Of a stretch of 64,000 nt of DNA, positions 1-10,857 are shown in pieces (the stretch's first letter is position 1; the number at the start of each line of letters is the position of its first letter). The translations under genes and the position numbers were made by a program. This DNA comes from Siniperca chuatsi (lineage: Eukaryota > Chordata > Actinopteri > Centrarchiformes > Sinipercidae), in NCBI RefSeq assembly GCF_020085105.1, contig NC_058056.1:16859429-16923428 (forward strand). The letters run 5' to 3'. The notes under the pieces were generated by a model that had not been told where the DNA came from, did not search any database, and saw nothing but the letters and a program-made list of their open reading frames with translations.

Positions 1-3000
1 TACTTCATAATTCACTACAGGTTACAAGTCTATGTGATGCCAGTCACACTGCATAAACAGTTATTTTGTTTCAACAATAAGTGCAATATTTACCTGATAA
101 CCAACAATCAGCAACTAAGTTATTACAGTTCCTGGGCCACTAACCTGAACCAATGTAAGGGTGTGTTGAGTGGCTGGTATGACAGGTTGGGGAGGGGATG
201 TGCAGCATGCAAAACAACCCGAACCAGAACTGGTTTCTTCAACCATAAATACACTCAACAAAATAGGTGACACTAATATAGAATGAATGTACAGCTACAG
301 GGAGAGGGTAAAACAAATGTTACTTCTACAAACCAAACACTGAAAAACTCACAGATTTTACTGCTGAAGGACAATCATAAAAGTACTTATATATTATATA
401 CATCCTTGATGCAAGTCAATGCATTCCTCGTGTTTCAAGTCTGTTCACACACAGGAATAGTTAGTTATGTACCTCTTTCTCATGCTCTTCTGTGTCAATG
501 TTATTGAGTATGCATTCACTCATTCAAATACCACTGCTGCTGGGTAGAGACAATGCAACCAAGAAAAGACACAGCACAGAGAATATCTCTACTGTGATTT
601 ACTTTGTTTTTAGTAGAAGAAAGCTCAATTCTGTTTTAGTTAAAACTGTTTTTAATGTTCTATCATCAATCTAAAGAGAGTCTATGAAGTCAGAGTGAAA
701 GAAGTATGTATGTTTATGTTCACTATTATGCAACATAAACTAAGTGAAATGCGTCAAACTAGCTACACCTAGGGTTCACAGTAATGTAGGAATGTTTCTG
801 CTTTGGAAATGTACATTTACTGCTTGGGTGCCAGTGAAATAAAACTGGAAGTGAACTAGCCAAATCCTCACTGTGTGAGGATTTTTATCAGGACAGGGGC
901 ATCCTATGAAATGCTTAGGCTTGAAGTTACTGAGACCTATTAAATGTGTAAAATTAAAAGTGAAATTATAAGCTCAAATTGGTTTTATTTTATTTAACAC
1001 ACAAAAAAAGTAAAACAAAGAAATGAACAGTTAAGAAAGTCAAGCAGGTTGATAAGATACCAAATGCAAAGAATTAATTTTGCATTAAATGATTGTAGAG
1101 TTGATATGCTGTAGTGTGTTCACTTGCAAAGCCATGATACATGTGGGTAGGTTTTCCCTTTAAGAGCCTGGTTATATAGAACATCAAGTGTGAGGATTTA
1201 AATTCTTTCCTTTTTTTTTGCTTATTTTTGTAGTGTTTTGCAAAAGTGTACTGTTTTGTGAAAATTCAAGTGCAACAACAAGAGCTACTGTGGTTTTCTT
1301 TGTTCAATAAAAATGTGCTTGTCTTCTGTCTTTTGAAATGTACAGTGATGCTGAGTTTTGTTGGGTTCATATACACAATACACAAGTTCTACACAGTTCT
1401 GGGATGTGTTTCAATATAACAATAATGTCCAGTCATATGGCATTGAGGAGGTCATGATTAACCTCATCCCTTGCTAAGTGCTATCTGCAGCAAATGTCAA
1501 ATCCTCTAATAGGCTATTAATGAAATCCCCCCCCAGTTTTGATATGTGGAATATACATGTAGTTAACAAGTAATATTCTTTCTTAATAATGAAACAACTG
1601 AGCAGTTGTTGAGAAAATTTCATTTCAGCTTTATACTCAGCATTAAAACAGATGCAAGACAAGTGTATTAGGCTGTGTTTCAGACTAGTTATCTGCGTTT
1701 GTACCAGCCAACAAGTACTGTATACTTACTACAGAATATACCTATAGGGTATTTCTTCCTTTTTATGGGATCAAATGTGGCAAGCAAAAGGGGTCACACC
1801 CTACTTTGTTCTGAAACATATGGCATAACCCATTTCACAAGAACTGGTGCTCAGTTACTGAAGCATAGTAACATGATGAGTTCTCACAAGCAGGTCTCAC
1901 ACACACATTATAGTGTATCAAAGTGCAGCCTCTTGCACAATACAGTAAACTGTATATAGTGTCTGATGGAGAAACAACAAGCTGATGGAAATTAACATGA
2001 AGAATTTGATTAACAGTCTTTAGTTTGCAGCTGAGGCAAAGGTAAACATAATATTGTAATAAATGTGAAAAACAGAACTTGTGTGTTTAAACATGACATC
2101 TGTTTTTCTGAAAATAAAGATTTTTTTAATTTATGTGGAATGCCACTAAAACTTCCGCCCTAAATTACACCATCTGTTTTCATTAAAAACACAAGACAGG
2201 GTGCAAACTTCAAGACGAATATCTCAGCACTGGCTTGAACACAGTGGCCTAGATGTTCAGTGACATTACACGTATTGTCTATAAAACCTCCACCCATGCT
2301 CAATCAAAACCACGATGCTGAGACACAAGAAAACAAGGCTATTTTCTGGTTATATGGGCGAATACTGGTCTCTAATGTCTGAGATAAAATGGGCCAAAAA
2401 CTGAAGGAAAAGCACACAACTGAGCCCAAAAAACAAGTCTGCATGACTGGTTCATTTTTCTAATTTGCTCAACAATCATTAAATTCCACCTGAATGACTG
2501 CTGGGTTGCTCATTTTACACCTGAATACAGCGTTACCTCTATTTTGTGTACTGTCTGGTCAAATTAAGGGAGAGCAGTGGGAAATGGCGCTTAACAAGCA
2601 GGTTGCAGATGCCATCCAGGCAGGGGGTAATATGAAGAGAAGATGAAAAATGAAAGTCAAAGCAATTAAAGAACAAACAAGAAAAGCTCTATTATTACAA
2701 ACAATCCAAAAAGAATCAGAAAGGAGGGAAGAAAAGACACAAAGAAGACCTAACAGAGCTATATACACAAGATAAAACAGGTCTAAATGTTCAAATGTAG
2801 GCGTCACATTCCAGTTGTCCAGCCAGTTGAGGCAGATGAAGTGCAGCTGCACATTTACAATAAAGTACACACAGACAGTGAAGCAACCCATGACAAGGAG
2901 AGAGCCTGTAGGGTCCGTTAATAATCCAGAACCATTTAGTCCACCAGCACTGTAAGCCAGACCACCAAGTGTGACAGGATGTTGCTTTCAAGACAAATCA

Positions 3001-3447
3001 ATCCATTTAATATTAACTGACCCAGTAAGAAACACACAGCCAGAGGAAAGACATGTGATTCTGAGAGAAGGATTACAGCTGAGGATTTTTTACAACAGAA
3101 GCAAGCAAACCGTGACCACAAGGTGGCAGCAAAGCACCAAAAAAACAAATGTCACACGCTCAACATACCTTTTGTCTCAGTGTGAATGTACTTGTCTGCA
3201 TGTGTGTTTTTGTATTTATTACTGATATGAATCTGACAGTGAAAACATTAAGTAGTAGTTAAGTAGTTTTGGTATCAACAAGAAAGAAATCCATTCTTGG
3301 TGCTTGGCATTGTATAAAAAAAGTGACCTTCTTTACATCCCCTAAACCCTGACTGTTATGTCAGAAGTTTATTTGTAGGAAAAAAATAAAAGCTGTAAAG
3401 ACAGGGAGGAGTTTTGCTATATATGATGCAAGATTGCTTGTGCCTAC
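1..3447. other. fancm intron 4, no exon recognised
   Basis: This stretch follows the donor of the fourth fancm coding exon on the minus strand, and the gene must continue leftwards. I looked for the next conserved helicase segment in all minus frames and did not find it. The open frames here (for example 2559-2891 minus, hydrophobic) have no recognisable domain and low-complexity composition. The DNA is AT-rich with no repeat I can name confidently. It is best described as a long intron. Confidence 0.55.
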
Positions 3448-6400
3448 CTGTAGGTAGCGCGCCTGGTGAGCAGAAAGGGTCTCCCCTAGAGGAACCACCA
3501 CTTTATCCACACTGCGCTGGTAGGAATGGGCCTGGATGTCTGGGCTCTCATCTGAACGCAGCTCAATGTGTGAGATGAGCAAATTGGAGATCACCGACTG
3601 CACCGACTGCAGGGATGGAGTAAGAGAGGAGAGGTTCAATCAGATTTGAGAATAGTTAAATGGAGAATTTTTATTTTTAGGTCACATTAGGCCAGAGAGA
3701 CAAAGGGGATTTATAGTATATAAACATTTAATGTATATTGTTTTTACCTTGGTATCTCCCCCTGGAGTTGCACTAAGGGCCAGGATGCGGAATTGTAAAG
3801 TCTGGCTGCCAAGCTGTCTGATCACCTGAGTAACAGGGAGAGGATAAAGTATAGGTCATTGTTAGCACTTTATTTGAATAGTCCAAATATTTAACAGACT
3901 AAAAGTGTTAAAATGCAAACCTAAAGAAGCCCCTCCTCCTAGAAAATACAAGTGAGCGATTAGATAAAGTCCTCTTTCACAGTATATGTAATTTAATATC
4001 ACAACGTGGATATAAATCATTATATAGTACATTTTCTGTAAAATCAATTGAGTAACTGCTGGACATGAACTATGGTCACTCTCACAAAGGTGAGAGTTGT
4101 GCACATGATGGTAGCGCTCCCAGCTCTTTTTGTGTGTGTGCAAGGCGTTATGAAATGAGATTACTTTTAATTGATGTGTCTGCATCTACAGTGGTGTGCA
4201 AAAGTGTTTGCCCCCTTCCTGATTTCTTATTTTTTTTGCATGTTTGTCACACTTAAATGTTTCAGATCATCAAACAAATTTAAATATTAGTTAAAGATAA
4301 CACAAGTAAACACAAAATGCAGTTTTTAAATGAAGGTTGTTATTATTAAGGGAAATCCAAACCTACATGGCCTTGTGTGAAAAAGTGATTGCCCCCTAAA
4401 CCTTAATAACTGGTTGGGCCACCCTTAGCAACAACAACTGCAATCAAGCGTTTGCGATAACTTGCAATGAGTCTTTTACAGCGCTGTGGAGGAATTTTGG
4501 CCCACTCATCTTTGCAGAATTGTTGTAATTCAGCCACATTGGAGGGTTTTCGAGCATGAACTGCCTTTTTAAGGTCATGCCACAGCATCTCAATAGGATT
4601 CAGGTCAGGACTTTGACTAGGCAAGAAAGACAAAAGAAATCAGGAAGGGGGCAAACACTTTTTAACACCACTGTATCATTTTCTTTAAAAATTTATAATA
4701 CAGGTTCAATATTCTATCTTCTTTACGGCTTCAACTAACAATTATTTTCACATTCACTTAAGCCTATAAGATTTCAGAAATAGTGTGAAAAATGACATAA
4801 ATGATTAATCGATTATGAAAATTGTTAATCATCGACAAAATTAATTGTTTTAGCACTTATTTTGATGTTTAAGCACTACAAATGATATCCAACATACATT
4901 TTGTTTATGATGTAATATTTAGGTCTTGGTCCTTAAATAGATGAAAAAAACTGGATTAAAATTAATTAAATACCTGACAAATCTAGATACTCCATTACAT
5001 TGAAGCAAAAATCTTATGAAAATTGCCCTGCTCACTGATTTGCAACGCTGCCCACAATGGTCTAGTAGTACAACCAGAGATATTATGGGCATAGCTACCT
5101 TGGTGTACAGTATTTTGTTACATCACCCGATCCTACTAGGAAATAAACTAATAAAAGTGAATAAAGTGCCATACTACTCTCAAAATGCTTTGACTGTTTC
5201 AAATCACAATTCTAGCTAGCTACAGTTCTCGCTCCAGTGCTTTCACCAGTGTCAGTGTGAACATCCAGTGATGCACAAAGTGAAGATGAAGAGGAGAGAA
5301 CAAAAATAGTATCTGTTGGTAATAACTTGCTCCTTAAGTATGACCGTAGCCTCCATTCTCTGCAACAGACTTCTCACAACCACCTTTCAAGTTTATAAGA
5401 GTGAGTGTTACTTTAAATCTTTATTTAGTTTAATTTCTCACTTTTAAGTCACTTTATTGAATTGGACTTGGCAAGTAAAATATAACCTGGAAATATAGTC
5501 AGCAGTGAAATATAACTGAATTGAACGGCAAGCAGTGATCATTAGCGACAGGTTTGTGTACCTGGCAGTAGGCATGGTTGCCCAGAGCCTTGTGGGCTTC
5601 ATCGATCACCACGCATTTGACCTGCTGGGCCGGGCAGGTCTGTCTGGACAGATCGTTCACCATGACCTGAGGGGTGAGGAAAAAGACGCGCTTGGTCCTC
5701 CACACTTCCTGTCTCTGCTTTGCTGCTGTGCTGCCTGCGGAGAAGGAAATGGACTACTTGTTAGTAAAGGCTAACAGAGGAAAGATGATTGTCATGGTTT
5801 TTGTGGCACTATTGTTACCTGTCAGCTCAGCCATGTGTGCCTGAGGGATCCCCATCACTTTATAACAGGCCTCGATCTGTTGTGCCACCAGAGGTTTGGT
5901 GGGAGCCATGAATACAATCTTCCCTGATGGATACCAGCGGTAGAAGTTGTACATAACCACAGAGGCTATAAAGGTCTTTCCCAGACCAGTGGGAAGACAC
6001 ACCAGTGTGTTCTGAAACAGGGCAGCCTCTGATATCTTCAGCTGGTACTCCCTGATGGGATAGTTGGTGGGGTAAATCCATACCTTAGCTGAGGACCTGT
6101 CAAAGCCAGGGAAGTCTGGATATGTCTGCCCACCTGACGGGATGGGAGAGAGGGCAGTGCTCTCTATTCCTTCAGGGTTGTCATATTGAAAAGAGTTTGC
6201 ATCATCAAGTTGCAGGCTCTTTTCAGCTTCATAAACAGCGATCAGCATCAGATCATCGTCGTCATCTTCAGCCACAGGTGTAAAGTCCTCTGTCCTCACT
6301 TGGTTCTCTGATGTGTACGTGGACCCCTGACCTATGTCAGTCCATAGAGGATTTCGAGGAGGGTGTGTTGGAGCTGCCTGTGGAGTGTTGATTGCGGTTA

Positions 6401-6515
6401 TTCTGCGCCGTCCAGCGGGTTTCTTGCCATCTTTTTTCGATTGAACAACTTTGTTTTGAGAAGCGGATGCTCCCCAAGTCTGGAACAAAGTCCTCTGATT
6501 TGAACCACTACTCAT
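3448..6515 (-). CDS. fancm: FANCM DNA translocase/helicase, N-terminal part (exons 1-4, partial gene)
   Basis: Fanconi anaemia group M protein, the DEAH-box translocase that remodels stalled forks and anchors the Fanconi core complex in the nucleus. Coding exons, read leftwards, are 6515-5819, 5734-5562, 3825-3748 and 3606-3448, all with GT-AG borders and matching phases. They encode about 369 residues of a family protein of roughly 2000. The protein starts MSSGSNQRTLFQTWG, like the human RTLFQTWG start. Walker A PTGLGKT is at about residues 175-181, APTKPLV at 204-210, TPQVMVNDL at about 253-261, DEAH at 277-280 and SATPG at 308-312. An acidic run, EDDDDDL, precedes the helicase fold. An ATG further upstream in frame (MQCCCASR...) is less likely because the family motif begins just after the second Met. 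The remaining exons lie left of the window. The intron between exons 2 and 3 holds a Tc1 element and a copy of iqcc sequence. Confidence 0.95.
4058..4951 (+). repeat. Local duplicate of iqcc exon 3 end/intron 3, inside fancm intron 2
   Basis: This segment is similar to 7682-8261, in the same orientation. It includes the last 32 coding bases of iqcc exon 3 and the splice donor (caaaggtgagag). Similarity resumes after the Tc1 insertion and runs through the tract ending gatgaaaaaaac. It lacks about 170 bases present at 7930-8100. The exon-bearing copy at 7.7 kb must be the source. The copy is not expected to be coding. It lies antisense within the fancm transcript. Confidence 0.85.
4189..4673 (-). 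mobile_element. Tc1/mariner element, internally deleted, with transposase C-terminal remnant
   Basis: A 485-bp element is flanked by TA on both sides (4187-4188 and 4674-4675). Its inverted repeats begin CAGTGGTGT and stay nearly identical for about 40 bp through TGTTTGCCCCCTTCC. A second, inner copy of the repeat (gtgattgccccc, near 4386) gives the IR/DR layout of fish Tc1 elements. The minus-strand frame 4633-4403 encodes about 70 residues of the transposase C-terminus, with QSPDLNPIE carrying the last acidic residue of the DDE triad. The first two catalytic Asp blocks and the DNA-binding domain are deleted, so the copy cannot mobilise itself. The homologous site near 7810 lacks the insertion. 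Confidence 0.93.
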
Positions 6516-6865
6516 TTTCACGAGTTGTGGCGAAAAACTTTGAGAAAAAGTGGCACGCGAGGCGCAGCAACATTGCAATCTGAATGTATAAACACAGGAT
6601 CACTTCCGCCCACGTTTTACCAAAATATAACACCACATATATAACGGTTTTACTCCAGAGTTGTTTCGGTCATTTGAATACAGTTTGAATTGTAACATTT
6701 TCACTGTATTGTACTGATTGCCAATATATCAAGTTAAGGGCTAAGCCGGTATGTGACAAAATTTTACAAGGAGGCTTTTAATTTTTGAGTGTGACACCGG
6801 AACAAAATCAAAAGTTCGAGTTCATCTCCCGCTCTCCGGGGCAACGCCGTCACGTTACCATAGCA
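6516..6865. promoter_or_regulatory. Bidirectional fancm/iqcc promoter
   Basis: About 350 bp separate the divergent start codons of fancm (minus) and iqcc (plus). Visible sites include ETS-like cores CACTTCCGCC (6601-6610) and ACCGGAA (6796-6802), common in divergent housekeeping promoters. There is no clear TATA box. An X-box sits at the iqcc end (separate entry). Promoter function is inferred from gene layout. Confidence 0.7.
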
Positions 6866-6867
6866 AT
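6854..6867 (+). promoter_or_regulatory. RFX X-box at iqcc start
   Basis: GTTACC-AT-AGCAAT fits the X-box pattern RYYNYY-AT-RRNRAC except for its last base. It overlaps the A and T of the iqcc ATG. The surrounding GTCACG(T)T(A)CCATAGCAA is nearly the same as the site upstream of dcdc2b. X-boxes bind RFX factors and mark cilia genes; binding here is inferred. Confidence 0.6.
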
Positions 6868-9542
6868 GGACAGAAGTAAATGGGAGAAGATACTCACCTG
6901 TTTTCAGGTAATGACGTTATCTAATTAGCCTTCTTTCAAGTCGTAATGCACCAAGGTGTGGTTTTATAGCTGCAGTTATTTGCAGTAAAAATTTGTTTTG
7001 CTAGTTCGGGCTGTTCAGCTGTTTTTGCTAACTTTGGAAGACGGCTGCTAATAGTAGCTATCGTTGTTAGCAATGGCGTAACTAAAGTCAGGTATTAGGC
7101 CGGCGGGGATAAGTTACCGTTACTATAGTTACTGTAATTCTCCTATCTTCGGTAGGCATCTGCACGTGGATACTTGGTGAGAAACGAAGTCAGTCGTGCA
7201 CGAGAAGACTTTGAAGACATCGTGAAAGAGATTGATGGAGGCTCGACCCATCTAGAGTGGAGGGAGACGGTTATCCCCATTCCCCACTTTACAGACACTG
7301 TAAGTAACTATAACTGTTATGAGAGTGTGATTTTATTCGCACTTTTCTAATGCTCTTGCTCATGCATCATCAGGACGGCCCGTTTCTACGACCCAGCAGC
7401 TCTGCCAGCAAGCCTTCAAATCCAGGACTAGATGTCTGTGCCAGTCCCCAGAATTTATCAACATCACCCTTATCAGAGGAGAGAGGAGATCATCGTGTCC
7501 TGCTAGAAGCCGAGAGAGATGATTCACAAACCAACAGACGGGCCTCTCTGTCTAAGGACTATTTCCCCAGCAGCAATGTTAGAGAGGATGGAGAGGGACA
7601 GAAAGAAAGCACTATGGGGGATAAAGATGGAGCGGTGATGGAGAGCACAGGAGACTCCACCACCGTCTGGAGCAGTTTGGAGCTGGACATGAACTATAGT
7701 CACTCTCACAAAGGTGAGAGCTGTGCATATGATGGTAGTGCTCCCATCTTATTTTTCGTGTGTGCAAGGCGTTTTGAAATGAGACGACTTTTAATTTGTG
7801 TCAGCATCTACCGTTATTAATTTATAATAGAGGTTCAAGATTGTATCTTGTTTAGGGCTTCAACCAAAGAACTTCAACTATTATTTTCACAATCACTTAA
7901 ACCTATGAAATTTCAGAAATAGTGTTGCAAAAACCCATCACAATTTCCAAAGGAGATGTCTTCAAATTGCTTGTTTTGTCCATCCAACAGTCAAAAACGT
8001 AAATATATGAAATTTACAAAGGTATGAAATAAAGAAAGGCAGAAAATCCTTATATTTTAGAAAACAACAAGTGTTTTGGCATTTTTCCCTTGATAAATGA
8101 AGTAAATGATTAATCAATTACCAAAACTGTTAATCATCACAAAATGAATTATTTCAATACTTACCTTGGTGTGTAAGCACTACAAATGATATCCATCTTT
8201 AACATACATTTTGTTTATGATGGAATATTTAAGTCTTGGTCTTAAGATAGATGAAAAAAACAACAGACATTGTGACTTTGTTTTAATGATTTACGTTAAA
8301 ACTATTTAAAAAAAAATATTTAATAGCTTCAAGAAAATTGTCCAAACAGGAGAAATAGAGTTGCATACAAGTTAAATTATTTTACCTCATTGGGAGGTGT
8401 TTCACTTGTTTAAGAAAAATAAGAAAAGAAGAAACAAAAAGAAGTATTTACCTACAAGATTTAGGAAAGTAGACATTTTTTGTAAAGCATATGTTGAACT
8501 TGTGTGGTTGCAAATAGATTTGTCTCCTGTAGTGAGAAGACCTTATTTGTCATTTTGAATTTGCCATCCCCCCTTCAGGTGCCCGGCAGTACTGCTTGGC
8601 CCAGGAGGTGCCCTGTACCCCAGAGGCCCTGCGTCTCCATAGAAACACCATGACCATGGAGCTGCTCTGGCTCCAACAGGCCATTGATAGCAGGAAAAAG
8701 GTAAGACGGAGGAAGTGGGAGATGTAGTGTTTCCCTACTATAAATTCAGCAGTGGCAGTCTCCTGCTGTAAGAATATTGCCTCTGCTGCAAGACTAAATT
8801 TATTTAGTGACCTCCATAATAATTCTGTATAGTGGGTCCAAGAAACATCAGTTCTCCGTAGTATCCGTATGAATAATAACCATAGTATATATGCAGCATC
8901 AGTAGCTACTTATTGAGTACAATCAGCATGTCCAGAAGGCAGCCAACTTTTACTTACAGACATGGAGACAGAAGCTATGTGCAATGATTCAGCCTGTTTT
9001 TTCCTACAGTCTGACCTGTGTATTAAGTGCATAAATCTATAATGTTGTTTCTTAGCTCGTTCAGCTTCCTGCACCTATTGCACTCAGACTGTGTACCGAT
9101 TGTATCCCTTAATTTATCTTTAACAAACTTAATGTCCTCATGAATCCTGCATCACCCTGCAGCTCCAGAGGGTGTAAAGGTGCCAAGATGCAGAGTAATG
9201 TGCACAAAGAACATTTATTGTAAATTGCAAGTGAACTCAGAGAAAGCAGGATTTACTAATGTGATTATCAAATGCAGTTGTATGCATACAATCTTAATTG
9301 ATAAGAAAAACCTCAGAGGAATCAGACTGAAACATGTTTGTATATGAATGTAATAATTTCTATATTTAACTATATAATCCAAAAGTTTTTGTAGATTTGT
9401 TGTCATGCACTGGGAGTTAGCTCACCCAACCACGTAGATTACAAGGTATAACTTGGCAGAAAACTGACTTAATGATTGTTTTTCCCTTCTTTCTTCTCCT
9501 CTACAGTACTTGTCACTGAAGGATAGGCTGAGCATATCCTGA
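6866..9542 (+). CDS. iqcc: IQ motif-containing protein C
   Basis: Five coding exons, 6866-6907, 7156-7299, 7374-7713, 8579-8700 and 9507-9542, join in phase to 227 residues, about half the human length. An IQ motif (FQASARGYLVRNEV, about residues 13-26) spans the first splice junction and should bind calmodulin or a related light chain. It is followed by a segment equivalent to the human EYEAIVREVEGD region (here EDFEDIVKEIDGG). The C-terminal block [16 protein letters not shown]..YLSLK closely matches human [20 protein letters not shown] and is the best diagnostic. Exon 3 is low-complexity, Ser-rich and poorly conserved. The start fits the human N-terminal spacing. Molecular function is unclear. 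Context and the promoter X-box suggest a ciliary role, by inference. The following gene is dcdc2b, as in human. Intron 3 carries a dispersed repeat. Confidence 0.92.
7682..8261 (+). repeat. Source copy of local duplication (iqcc exon 3 end and intron 3)
   Basis: Parent of the copy at 4058-4951. From about 7855 to 8160 it contains a dispersed fish repeat (ggcttcaacc...ttaatcatcac). Part of that repeat is missing from the copy in the fancm intron, so either the copy lost it or the elements differ. Confidence 0.8.
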
Positions 9543-9742
9543 CAGCAGAAGTAATCTAACTGGACTTGATAATGTGGGACTGAAGGCCTGACTGCGGTCA
9601 GTCAACTGAACCAAGTGGCATCTGTTTAAGCTATTATTCTATACATACACAGTAAATACATTTTTTTCCAGTGGTAATTATCATGTGTTTGAAATGTTTG
9701 AAACCTGTACGCTGTGTATGTTATTTGCTAATGTAAAAAATT

Positions 9743-9748
9743 AATAAA
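9743..9748 (+). terminator. iqcc polyadenylation signal
   Basis: AATAAA lies about 200 bases after the iqcc stop codon, followed by a T-rich stretch. It is the first canonical signal after the gene. Confidence 0.6.
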
Positions 9749-10421
9749 TTATACTTTTCTAAAAAGTCTTCTTTCTACTGCTGTTGTTGCCACTGCAGTT
9801 GTTGCATTGATATTGTCCTCACAGCATAAATTGTGAGAGGTTAGTTAGTATTTTGTAGGAAGAAGCTTCATTCAGTGGAATTCAGAGGGTCCTTGGCTCT
9901 TAACAAGTTTATGTTGTGACTCACAGAAGCTCAAACTTCGCATTTGGATCACAATGAAAGAGCTCTCACTCATCACATGAGAAGTTCATCCTACAAATAT
10001 TCATATGTTAAGCTCCTGTTAAGCTGCTGTTGTCTTTTGGTGTTAATGTCATTAAGGAGCACCCACGAGAAGAAGCTTTAAAAGGCTAAAACAAATAGAT
10101 AAATGTAATTATCCTGCTCTTAAAATTATATATTTAAGTCTTTGTTTTATTTTAAATGTAATATTTAAAAAGGGCCACTTTAGTGAAATTTCAGCAATAG
10201 TTCTGTCACCTGCTGGTTCTTGCACTTGGTTGGTAAAGATAATATGCAATATATATTTGGCAATTATTTTTTGGGGGAAAATACAGACAAGTGGGTGTAG
10301 AGGTTATCTTATTGATTCAACTTACAACACAGCAACCCACCCATTCTCTCCTCCTCTGTCTGTCTCTTTTGTTGTGGTTGCTGCTGATGGTTTAGCCCAC
10401 AAAGCCAGTCATTGCTGTCAC

Positions 10422-10435
10422 GCTGCCATAGCAAC
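10422..10435 (+). promoter_or_regulatory. RFX X-box upstream of dcdc2b
   Basis: GCTGCC-AT-AGCAAC matches the X-box pattern RYYNYY-AT-RRNRAC at every position. It lies about 435 bp upstream of the dcdc2b ATG and 190 bp before a plausible 5'UTR donor (10622/10623, gtgagt). DCDC2-family proteins are ciliary, so RFX control is plausible; binding is inferred. Confidence 0.7.
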
Positions 10436-10439
10436 CAGG

Positions 10440-10857
10440 AAATACTCACGGCCGTCAGTGGAGTAGTGTGTAAATGTGCGTGTGTGTGTGTGTGTGTGTG
10501 TTGGGGGATAGAGAGCAGAACGTGGCGACTGGGAGTCCAGACGGATCACAACAACAGAAGGGACTGATTTTCACCTTTGCCTTCAATTCTACGATTTCCA
10601 CGCTTCATCTTCCACCAGGCTTGTGAGTGACAGAGCAGTGTCTGTATAGATCATGTAATATGTTTTTGTATTAATGTGTGGCTGTTGAGCAAGTGTGACC
10701 CAAAGAATGTGAATGTATCTGGTGTGTGAAGATGGTCAGTAAGTGCAACTCTAGGTTCAGTGAGTGAAGTTATATGTATGTGGAGAGAACTCAAGAACAC
10801 TTAGCAGTAAGCAGCAATATGTGTCTGTGGACTCCTGCAGTAACAGCTGGCTCAGAG
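10440..10857 (+). promoter_or_regulatory. dcdc2b 5' region with probable noncoding exon
   Basis: A TG microsatellite (about 10479-10500) is followed by a tract ending in a good donor (ccaggctt|gtgagt at 10622/10623). A possible acceptor is ctcctgcag, ending at 10840, 17 bases before the ATG. This would give a noncoding first exon near 10500-10622. The splice sites are seen; the transcript is inferred. Confidence 0.4.

Noticed and set aside
2559-2891. 110-codon hydrophobic minus frame that looks like several membrane helices
   Set aside because: It comes from T-rich intronic sequence, has no family motif and no flanking exons. It lies inside the expected fancm intron.
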